Origin: Streptosporangiaceae bacterium
GTDB taxonomy: Bacteria; Actinomycetota; Actinomycetes; Streptosporangiales; Streptosporangiaceae
DNA: 11,830 bases
Assembly (NCBI GenBank): GCA_030045295.1
Contig: JASIGD010000598.1
Span: 1-11,830 of the forward strand
Direction: 5' to 3'
Shown here: piece after piece, positions 6,068 to 11,830 of the stretch
How positions within the stretch are numbered: position 1 is the first letter of the stretch
Layout: the number at the start of each line of letters is the position of its first letter
Notes under the pieces: generated by a model
Told to the model about the DNA's origin: nothing
Seen by the model: the letters and a program-made list of their open reading frames with translations, nothing else
Database searches by the model: none
Position numbers and translations under genes: made by a program

Positions 6068-7825
6068 TTAGTTCGGGGATTTCAGCCAGCCGCTGAGGAA
6101 ATCCCAGCAGAAGAGCAGCCACAGGTATCCCGAGAGCACGGCGTAGGCCGCCGGGACGATGCCGGCCACGGCGGCGAGCCCAGCCAGCAGCATCCGTCCC
6201 TCCCAGCCGAGGCCGAAGGTATCGGCCGGGAGGGCCATCCCGGCCATGGCGCGGTAGGCGATGTCGGCGTGGCGCATGACCACGGCGGCCAGCAGGGTGA
6301 AAATCAGCGCGGGCGCGACGTGGTAGGAGAAACCGAGGGCGGCGAGGTAGACGCCCTCGCTCGCCAGCAGCAACGGCGGCACCAGCCAGTCCAGCCGGCC
6401 GCGGTGCCGGTGGCGGGCGCCCAGGGCCGCGGGCAGCATCGCGGCGGCCGGAGTGAGCACCAGCAGGCCCGGCAGATTCGCCAGCCCGAGCACGGCCAGG
6501 ACGCAGGTCACCAGCAAGCCCACGAGCAGCGGCGGAAACGGCGGAAGGATGCCCCGCGCGAGAGTCCCCAGGCCGCGCGACACGATGCCGTCATCGCGGT
6601 AGCCCGATAGCCCGTCGCCAGCCCGAGCCGCCGTCGCCGGCCTGGCCAGGTGCGCGGCCCAGGCGTATCCCGCCGCTACCACGCCCCAGGCCAGCAGCAG
6701 CAGGAACGTCAGGCGCGGACCGAACAACACGGCGGTCACCGCGATGAGCACGAAGCGCTCGCCGGCGGGCAAGGTGACGACCTGCCCGATGATCCGCTTG
6801 GCCGACCGGGGGAAGATCTTCCCAGGTACCGGCAGCGTGCCTTCGTAGCACAGCTCGGCCAACCAACGGACGCCCAGCATCAGCAGCGCGGCGACGGCGA
6901 GCCGCCACACGCCGACCTGCCCGGCGCCCGCCCAGCTGGCGATCGTGGTGTTCCGCAGCGCGCCGCCGAAGATCCCGTTCAGCCCGGCGGGATAGCCGAG
7001 GCCGCCGGGCGCGTTCTGGCTGACCAGGCCTGAGCTGACGGCCAGCGCCGCGTAGACCGCGACCTCGGTGAGCAGGCCGGATGCCGCGCCGAGCCAGCTG
7101 ACGGCCGACCTGATCCGACCCTTGAGGCCGACAGCGGCCAGCTGGGAACCCGCGCGGTTAACCATGAACGAGCCGAGCAGCGTCACGATCGCGAGGATCT
7201 TCGACCGGATCGCCAGCTCGGAGAACCACACCGCGGACAGCAGCCCGAGGCCGAGCGAGATCCCGTACAGCGCGGCCGGGGTGAGCTCCCGCCCGGCGGC
7301 CCACCGGGCTACGTCCCGGGCAGCGGGATCGGCGATCAGCTGCGCGACCGCGCCGTCGCCGTCCGGTCCGGCATCAATTATCCGGACGGTGACTCCCCGC
7401 CGGGTGAGTTCGCCGATGAGCGCGCCGACCGCGGCCGGCGCGGCCGGGGCGGCCGCGAGCGATTCGGCGGCAGCGGCGAGTGCGTCCAGGTCGGGCGTGT
7501 CCACGACCAGAGCGCCGCCGTCCCCCCAGGCCCGTGGCCGCCGCTGCTCTGGGTGGCTCGGCGCGGACCGCGCGGTCCTGGCCTGCATCCCGGTGACGGC
7601 CGCGGTGCCGGTCGTCTCGAGCAGGCTGGCCAGGACTTCCTCGGGTACGGCGTCGTCGTCCCCGACGCAGATGAGCACCCGCTCCCCGGCGGCCCGCGCC
7701 GCCGCCGCAACGGTCAGCAGGCCCGGCCCGGTCCGTTCAGCCGCGGCGACCCCGCGGACGCCGAGCGCCGCCAGCTGGCCGTACAGCGCGTCGGCCCTGG
7801 TCGCCAGGATCAGCGCATACGTCAT
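6068..7825 (-). CDS. DUF5941-type membrane protein with a degenerate CDP-alcohol phosphotransferase core
   Basis: The 585-residue protein has three parts. Residues 1-165 are soluble and Ala-rich, with a Rossmann-like or nucleotidyltransferase-like feel (MTYALILATR; VLICVGDDDAVPEEVLASLL) but no intact catalytic motif. Residues 170-395 are helices laid out like CDP-alcohol phosphotransferases (RELTP at 179, a helix pair, then GERFVLIAVTAVLFGPRLTF at 355). Residues 425-585 form a further membrane domain with RHADIAYR (518-525), LGWEGRMLLA (539-548) and SGYLWLLFCWDFLSGWL, which I associate with DUF5941 of streptomycetes. The expected D-x2-DG-x2-AR-x8-G-x3-D-x3-D motif aligns with residues 223-248 but holds N223, G226, W244 and A248 in the Asp positions, so transferase activity is unlikely. 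GGGAGG lies 5 bases before ATG 7825. It follows the GT1 gene with a 114-base gap. Confidence 0.85.
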   Translation of the reverse strand: MTYALILATRADALYGQLAALGVRGVAAAERTGPGLLTVAAAARAAGERVLICVGDDDAVPEEVLASLLETTGTAAVTGMQARTARSAPSHPEQRRPRAWGDGGALVVDTPDLDALAAAAESLAAAPAAPAAVGALIGELTRRGVTVRIIDAGPDGDGAVAQLIADPAARDVARWAAGRELTPAALYGISLGLGLLSAVWFSELAIRSKILAIVTLLGSFMVNRAGSQLAAVGLKGRIRSAVSWLGAASGLLTEVAVYAALAVSSGLVSQNAPGGLGYPAGLNGIFGGALRNTTIASWAGAGQVGVWRLAVAALLMLGVRWLAELCYEGTLPVPGKIFPRSAKRIIGQVVTLPAGERFVLIAVTAVLFGPRLTFLLLLAWGVVAAGYAWAAHLARPATAARAGDGLSGYRDDGIVSRGLGTLARGILPPFPPLLVGLLVTCVLAVLGLANLPGLLVLTPAAAMLPAALGARHRHRGRLDWLVPPLLLASEGVYLAALGFSYHVAPALIFTLLAAVVMRHADIAYRAMAGMALPADTFGLGWEGRMLLAGLAAVAGIVPAAYAVLSGYLWLLFCWDFLSGWLKSPN

Positions 7826-7870
7826 ACACGCCTCCCAGCGGCACGCGGCCCTGACCCCACGCCTCAGCGT

Positions 7871-7881
7871 TACACAATGTA
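7871..7881 (-). promoter_or_regulatory. AT-rich palindrome upstream of the DUF5941-type gene
   Basis: TACA-CAA-TGTA is a short palindrome in the only AT-rich patch of the 114-base gap between the GT1 and DUF5941-type genes. On the minus strand it contains TACATT (7881-7876), which fits TANNNT and would give a leader of about 44 bases carrying the GGGAGG binding site. No -35 element is evident. Confidence 0.2.
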
Positions 7882-7939
7882 GCCGGCGGTGGCGCGAGCC
7901 TCCACGACGAACACGCGGGCCGGACGGCGGTTCTGCGGG

Positions 7940-9223
7940 TCAGAGCCCGGCTGAGCCGTGCTCCGCCAGGCCGCCGACGAGGTCGGCCGCCCGCCGCACG
8001 CCGTCACGCCCGGAGATCTCGGCGCCGGCCCGGCGCAGGCGTTCCCTCAGCTCGTCGTCACCGAGCAGGCTGTCCAGCGCGACAGCCATCTCGGCATCGG
8101 TGAACCGGTACGGGTCAAGCCGGACGCCCAGGCCGAGCTCGGCCATCCGCTGGGCGTTGTCATGCTGGTCCCAGAACAGCGGCAGGACGATCATGGGCTT
8201 GCCGGCGTGCAGCGCCTCGGTGGTCGTGTTGTTGCCGCCGTGGGTGATGACCAGGTCGACGAGGGGAATCACCGACGCCTGCGGCACGAATTCGGCCCCC
8301 CACATGTTCGGGGCCAGCGCGATCTCCGCGTGCAGCGGGCCCTTGGACACGATGTACCGGTAGCGCGTCCGCGCCAGGCAGGCGATGATCCGCTGCATCA
8401 GGTCCACGTCGGCCGAGCCGAGCGAGCCCAAGCTGAAGTAGATGAGCGGCCCTTCACCGGGGATCGGCACCTCGAACGGCGCGTCCGTGGCCCGCACCGA
8501 CGAATCCAGCCGATGCCAGGACGGCCCGAGTGGCCGGGCGTCCGTATAGTCGGCGATTTCGGGGTACACGTACAGGTTGAGGTCGCCCTCCCCGATGAAC
8601 TCCAGGTCGGGCAGGGGCGCAGCGCCCTGCTCCGCGACCCACCCGCTGAAGTCCTCCCATAGCGCCCGGTGGGTCCGCTGGTACTCGGCCCGGAACGCCG
8701 CCCAGCCAGAGCGGTCGCCGGACGGGTAGCCGGAGAACGCGGGCGGGATCCCGGGTCCCTTGACCTCCAGCGGGTTGCACGAGACGATCCGGACAAACGG
8801 CACGCCCGCCGTGGTCAGCGCCGGGAAGCAGACCACGTTGTCCTCGACGATCACGTCCGGCCTGACCCGGCCGATGATCGCCTCGAGCTGCGGCTGGCAG
8901 TACCTGGATCCCGCGATGAGCTCCTCCCAGACCGGCCGAATCCAGGTATCCAGCTGCTCGATCGTCGGCTTTCGGAACTCCGGCGCGGTGTCGCGGATGA
9001 AGTCCTTCCAGAACTGCCCGGCGTCCTGCGCCGCGGGTTCGGCCGGCGGCGGGCCGAGCCTGACCAGATCCTCCTCGAAGCCCAGCGCGGCCAGCTTTCC
9101 CTGCCACGACGCCTCGGCGGCGAAAACCACCCGGTGACCGCGCCGGCGGAGCACATCCCCGATGCCGACGCAGTTGTTGGTGGGCCCGTATGCGCTCTCC
9201 GGCATGAACAGGATCGTCGCCAC
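7940..9223 (-). CDS. GT1-family (MGT/UGT-like) glycosyltransferase
   Basis: The 427-residue soluble GT-B protein has the length typical of macrolide-type GT1 enzymes, which transfer a sugar from an NDP- or UDP-donor to small molecules or lipids. The C-terminal donor-binding half is clear: IYFSLGSLGS (261-270), FVPQASVIPLVDLVITHGGNNTTTEAL split across 312-337, and PLFWDQHDNAQR (348-359) with H328, E336 and D352/Q353. The N-terminal acceptor half starts MATILFMPESAYGPTNN, where active GT1 enzymes normally have Gly-His; here the His position is P14. The Asp that would partner it is probably D128 in VEDN. The start is GTG 9223: TAACCT lies 6 bases before it and there is no Shine-Dalgarno. It diverges from the cytidylyltransferase gene. 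Acceptor and sugar cannot be inferred. Confidence 0.92.
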   Translation of the reverse strand: MATILFMPESAYGPTNNCVGIGDVLRRRGHRVVFAAEASWQGKLAALGFEEDLVRLGPPPAEPAAQDAGQFWKDFIRDTAPEFRKPTIEQLDTWIRPVWEELIAGSRYCQPQLEAIIGRVRPDVIVEDNVVCFPALTTAGVPFVRIVSCNPLEVKGPGIPPAFSGYPSGDRSGWAAFRAEYQRTHRALWEDFSGWVAEQGAAPLPDLEFIGEGDLNLYVYPEIADYTDARPLGPSWHRLDSSVRATDAPFEVPIPGEGPLIYFSLGSLGSADVDLMQRIIACLARTRYRYIVSKGPLHAEIALAPNMWGAEFVPQASVIPLVDLVITHGGNNTTTEALHAGKPMIVLPLFWDQHDNAQRMAELGLGVRLDPYRFTDAEMAVALDSLLGDDELRERLRRAGAEISGRDGVRRAADLVGGLAEHGSAGL

Positions 9224-9229
9224 GACGCA

Positions 9230-9256
9230 AGGTTAGCCGCAGCGCCAGACGGTCAA
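9230..9256 (-). promoter_or_regulatory. Leaderless promoter of the GT1 gene
   Basis: On the minus strand TTGACC (9256-9251) and TAACCT (9235-9230) are 15 bases apart, with 6 bases between the -10 box and GTG 9223. The -35 match is good and the spacing slightly short. The -10 hexamer and distance are the same as for rnhA. The rest of the 147-base divergent gap holds a loose GGGGCC/GGCCCC pair (9262-9267, 9285-9290) of doubtful meaning at this GC content. Confidence 0.55.
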
Positions 9257-9357
9257 CGGCCGGGGCCAGGCCGTACCGGGCGCCGGCCCCTTGACCTCCT
9301 GGCCCGGGGAAGCAGCAGCGCCGCAGCGGTCGGTCCCGCGCACGGCGTGAGGCCGGA

Positions 9358-9363
9358 TAGAGT
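9358..9363 (+). promoter_or_regulatory. -10 box for a leaderless cytidylyltransferase transcript
   Basis: TAGAGT fits TANNNT and is followed by 7 bases before ATG 9371. No Shine-Dalgarno sequence precedes that ATG, consistent with a leaderless mRNA. I see no clear -35 hexamer at 16-18 bases. Confidence 0.5.
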
Positions 9364-9370
9364 CCCGAGC

Positions 9371-10114
9371 ATGCGGATGGTCGCTGTGGTGCTCGGCGGC
9401 GGCACGGGCCAGCGGATCGGCGGGCCGCTGCCGAAGCAGCTGCTGGCGCTGTGCGGCCGGACGCTGGTCGAGCACTGCGTGGCCGCCTTCGAGCAGGCGC
9501 CGGGCGTGGACGAGATCCTCGTTGTCATGGCGCGCGGCTACACCGAGCAGGTCGCAGCGATGCTGGCCGATGGCGGATACCGCAAGGTCACGGCGGTCAT
9601 CGACGGCGGCGTGACCCGCCCGGACTCGACCCGTGCGGCCCTGGCCGCGATCGCCGGCGTCCCAGGCCTGCCCGAGCCTCCCGCCGCCGGGCTCGCGGCG
9701 CTGGCCGGCGAGCCGTCCGACTTCGGCGTGCTGCTGCACGACGCCGCGCGCCCGCTGGTGGACCAGCGGATCATCGCCGACTGCGTCGCTGCCCTGCGCG
9801 AGCACCAGGCGGCGGGGGTCGCGGTGCCCGCCTCGGACACCATCGTGATGACCGACAACGGCGTGATGCAGTCGATGCCGCGCCGGGAATCGCTGCTGCG
9901 CTGCCAGACCCCGCAGTGCTTCCGGCTGGACGTGATCGCCCGCGCCCACGAGCTGGCCGCCGCCGATCCTGAGTTTGCTCCCACCGACGACTGCGGCGTC
10001 GTGCTCCGCTACCTGCCTGACGTCGACGTGCACATCGTCCCGGGCAGCGAGCGCAACATCAAGATCACCTACCCGCAGGACCTCGCGGTCGCCGAAGCCC
10101 TGCTCACCGGCTAG
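9371..10114 (+). CDS. IspD/TarI-family cytidylyltransferase (2-C-methyl-D-erythritol 4-phosphate cytidylyltransferase family)
   Basis: This 247-residue enzyme joins CTP to a sugar-alcohol phosphate. The CTP-binding loop is LGGGTGQRIGGPLPKQ (8-23) with R15 and K22. HDAARP (123-128), SDTIV (155-159), QTPQCF (179-184) and NIKIT (229-233, with K231) complete the active site. The family includes IspD (isoprenoid MEP pathway) and TarI (CDP-ribitol). Details lean to TarI: RII after the HDAARP segment, DTIV, and MPRR followed by QTPQ. The separation from ispF and the nearby CDP-alcohol-transferase-like protein also fit a CDP-alditol role better than MEP. A standard annotation would call it ispD. An extra loop (about 97-117) precedes HDAARP. 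ATG 9371 is set by the TAGAGT box; upstream in-frame sequence is antisense to the GT1 gene. Its stop overlaps the aminotransferase stop in a shared CTAG. Confidence 0.92.
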   Translation: MRMVAVVLGGGTGQRIGGPLPKQLLALCGRTLVEHCVAAFEQAPGVDEILVVMARGYTEQVAAMLADGGYRKVTAVIDGGVTRPDSTRAALAAIAGVPGLPEPPAAGLAALAGEPSDFGVLLHDAARPLVDQRIIADCVAALREHQAAGVAVPASDTIVMTDNGVMQSMPRRESLLRCQTPQCFRLDVIARAHELAAADPEFAPTDDCGVVLRYLPDVDVHIVPGSERNIKITYPQDLAVAEALLTG

Positions 10115-11484
10115 CCGCGGACGGCCTGCTTGACCAGGGTCCGGCCGAACTCCCAGATCAGCCCGCTGCCGTGGCTGGCGTCCTCCATCACCTCGCCGAA
10201 CGCCTCGGTGAACAGCTTCACCTCGGTGTCGCCGATCATCAGCGGCGGGATCAGCTTGATCACTTCCATGTGATCACCCGACACCTGGGTGAGGATGCGG
10301 TGCCGCTGGAACAGCGCGACCACCACCATCTGCGCGAACAGGCCCACCCGGGCCTTCTGCAGCATGTTCCAGCTGGCCCGGGCGCGCAGCGAGGACGGCT
10401 TGTCGAACTCAAGCCCGATCATCAGCCCGCGCCCGCGTACGTCGGCCAGCACCTCGTAGCGCTCGGCCATCGAGGTCAGCGCGGCGCGCAAGGCTTCCCC
10501 GGTCCGCGCCGCGTTCTCCACCAGGCCTTCCTCCTCCAGCACGGCCAGCGTGGCCAGGCCGGCCGCCATGGCCAGCACGCCGCCCTTGAACGTGGTGCTG
10601 TGCACCATGACCCGGTCCATCGAGGAGTAGACCTTCTCGAAGATCCAGCCCTTGGCCAGCATCGCGCCGACCGGCACGAACCCGCCGGAGAGCGCCTTGG
10701 CGACGGTGACGATGTCCGGCACGACCTCCTCGTGCTGGTAGGCGAAGAACTTGCCGGTGCGGCCGAACCCGCTCTGCACCTCGTCGCAGATAAGTAGCGC
10801 GCCGTGGTCGTGTAGCAGCTCGGCCGCCGCGGTCAGGAATCCCGGCGGCGCCATGTGCACGCCCTTGCCCTGGACCGGCTCGATGATCAGCGCCGCCACG
10901 TCCCCCCGGCGCAGCTCGGCGGCGAGCGCGTCCAGGTCGCCAAGCGGGACGGACGCGTCGGGCAGCAGCGGGCCGAACCCCTCGCGGAACTCGGCCGAGC
11001 CGTTGACGGACAGCGATCCGGTGGTCAGCCCGTGGAAGGCGTGATCGCAGTAGATGACGCGGCCGCGCCCGGTCGCGAACCTGGCGAACTTCAGCGCGGA
11101 CTCGACCGCCTCGGTGCCGCTGTTGCAGAAGAACACCCGGTCCAGCCCCGGCGCCTTGGCGAGCAGCCGCTCGGCCAGCAGGCCCGGCAGCGGCCCGCAG
11201 TCGAACTGCGTCCAGTCGGCGAGCTGGAGGTCGAGCGCGTCGTGCAGCGCCTGTCGGATCACCGGGTGGTTGCGCCCCGCGGCGAACACGCCGAAGCCGG
11301 CCAGGAAATCGGCGTACTGGTGGCCGTCGGTGTCGTACAGGTACGCTCCCTCGGCCCGCTCGTAGATCTTGTCGAAGCCGATCGCGTGCAGCACCCGCGG
11401 CTGCTGCGGGTTGAGGTACCGGCCGTACAGCTCGTATCCGTCCTCGCGATGAGCCGCGAGCAGCCCGGGGAGGTCGAATTCCAT
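10111..11484 (-). CDS. Class III PLP-dependent aminotransferase, HpnO-like
   Basis: The 457-residue enzyme is a complete fold-type I, class III transaminase, the acetylornithine/GABA aminotransferase group. Visible elements are FFCNSGTEAVESALK (118-132, phosphate cup), DHAFHG (147-152, stacking aromatic), DEVQSGFGRTG (234-244, pyridine Asp D234) and the Schiff-base lysine K263 in VAKALSGG. The C-terminal extension, with LFQRHRILTQVSGDH (391-405), IKLIPPL and WEFGRTLVKQAVR, recalls HpnO, the aminotransferase of aminobacteriohopanetriol synthesis, more than ArgD. HpnO genes normally lie with squalene-hopene cyclase genes; none is in this window, so the substrate could be another lipid-linked or polyol aldehyde. 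A GGAGAG 10 bases before ATG 11484 lies inside the upstream gene, whose stop is only 3 bases away: the two are translationally coupled. Confidence 0.94.
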   Translation of the reverse strand: MEFDLPGLLAAHREDGYELYGRYLNPQQPRVLHAIGFDKIYERAEGAYLYDTDGHQYADFLAGFGVFAAGRNHPVIRQALHDALDLQLADWTQFDCGPLPGLLAERLLAKAPGLDRVFFCNSGTEAVESALKFARFATGRGRVIYCDHAFHGLTTGSLSVNGSAEFREGFGPLLPDASVPLGDLDALAAELRRGDVAALIIEPVQGKGVHMAPPGFLTAAAELLHDHGALLICDEVQSGFGRTGKFFAYQHEEVVPDIVTVAKALSGGFVPVGAMLAKGWIFEKVYSSMDRVMVHSTTFKGGVLAMAAGLATLAVLEEEGLVENAARTGEALRAALTSMAERYEVLADVRGRGLMIGLEFDKPSSLRARASWNMLQKARVGLFAQMVVVALFQRHRILTQVSGDHMEVIKLIPPLMIGDTEVKLFTEAFGEVMEDASHGSGLIWEFGRTLVKQAVRG

Positions 11485-11487
11485 GGC

Positions 11488-11830
11488 TCAGTCTCTCCCC
11501 AGGACGGCTGCTCTCTCCGCAGCCTGCTTTTTCTCTTCGTCCGAACGGACGCCGGTTTCCCGCCCGGGGGGGCGGTGCAACCTCCTCGGGCTGGTCAGGA
11601 ACCCGGCGCCCCAGCACATATGCATGACCCCGAGGACCAGGGGCACGCGGGCCCGCACTCCGGCGGGCAGGCCCCGGGTGAGCCAGGCGCCGACGGCCGC
11701 GATCCCAGCCAGGTACGTGACCGGGATCACGAATCCCGCGGCCAGCCAGCGCCCTGCAGGCGGCGCGCCGACGGCGACGCCGGCCAGGCCGCCCAGACCG
11801 GCCGCCAGCCCGGCCGCGACCAGCCCCGCG
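11488..11830 (-). CDS. C-terminal part of a membrane protein, probably a family 2 glycosyltransferase (cut by window edge)
   Basis: The frame is open to the right edge without a stop, giving the last 113 residues; the start lies outside. The visible part has an Ala/Gly-rich hydrophobic segment, a second helix (FVIPVTYLAGIAAVGAWL), the motif PLVLGVMHMCWGAGFLTSP, and a charged tail of about 30 residues. The MH-x2-WG-x-GFL-x-S-P ending after two helices is what I remember from actinobacterial GT2 enzymes with C-terminal membrane anchors. The catalytic domain cannot be checked here. It sits 3 bases upstream of the aminotransferase in the same transcript, which supports a shared pathway acting on a membrane-bound acceptor. 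A GTG at 11730 looks like a start but is internal, because family-like sequence continues beyond it. Confidence 0.7.
   Translation of the reverse strand, partial: AGLVAAGLAAGLGGLAGVAVGAPPAGRWLAAGFVIPVTYLAGIAAVGAWLTRGLPAGVRARVPLVLGVMHMCWGAGFLTSPRRLHRPPGRETGVRSDEEKKQAAERAAVLGRD

Noticed and set aside
7068..8363. A 431-codon plus-strand open frame across the DUF5941-type and GT1 genes
   Set aside because: It is antisense to two well-supported genes, is Ser/Ala/Arg/Pro-rich with no recognisable motif, and crosses their intergenic gap. Long spurious frames are common at this GC content.
8669..9370. N-terminal extension of the cytidylyltransferase (no stop back to 8669)
   Set aside because: The extension is antisense to the GT1 gene, has shadow-type composition, and IspD/TarI proteins begin right at the MVAVVLGGG segment. 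The TAGAGT box supports ATG 9371.
10409..11617. A 402-codon minus-strand open frame overlapping the aminotransferase
   Set aside because: It is a same-strand shifted frame of the aminotransferase and the GT2-like tail, dominated by Arg, Gly and Ala, without motifs.
1..11830. Mobile element, prophage, CRISPR or toxin-antitoxin content
   Set aside because: I found no transposase, integrase, terminal repeats, regularly spaced direct repeats or attachment-site duplication. The tRNA at 54-130 shows no repeated 3' end elsewhere in the window that I could find.

Overview
This is an ordinary-looking chromosomal window from a high-GC actinomycete (roughly 70% GC by eye). Four things point that way: strong G/C preference at third codon positions, GTG and TTG starts, leaderless-type promoters (a TANNNT box 6-7 bases before the start codon), and an initiator tRNA with the actinobacterial C1/U72 end. 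I see no phage, insertion sequence, plasmid or CRISPR hallmark. The genus cannot be read from the sequence.

Left third (1-3800): initiator tRNA-fMet (minus) with a readable promoter; rnhA (plus); a five-helix membrane protein of unknown function (minus) with a strong hairpin just before its ribosome binding site; a probable 42-residue CCHC mini-protein (minus); a DUF1614 membrane protein (plus); and an EamA/DMT transporter (minus). The region upstream of the transporter carries three CCTGCCA-type half-sites in alternating orientation, exactly 28 bp apart.

Middle (3789-7825): a GT87-like polytopic membrane glycosyltransferase (minus), a classical short-chain dehydrogenase (plus), and a 585-residue DUF5941-type membrane protein (minus). 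The CDP-alcohol phosphotransferase-like core of that last protein has lost every catalytic aspartate.

Right third (7940-11830): a GT1/MGT-type glycosyltransferase (minus) diverging from an IspD/TarI-family cytidylyltransferase (plus). The latter converges, with stop codons overlapping by 4 bases, on a class III aminotransferase of the HpnO type (minus). The aminotransferase is tightly coupled to an upstream membrane-anchored protein, probably a family 2 glycosyltransferase, cut by the window edge.

How they may work together (inference): cytidylyltransferase, CDP-alcohol-transferase-like protein, HpnO-like aminotransferase and several glycosyltransferases suggest a cell-envelope or lipid head-group pathway, possibly hopanoid side chains or a CDP-alditol-derived glycolipid. 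The most unusual items are the pseudo-CDP-alcohol transferase, the GT1 enzyme without the usual N-terminal catalytic histidine, the 28-bp-periodic half-site array, and the repeated leaderless promoter pattern, which also helps settle start codons.
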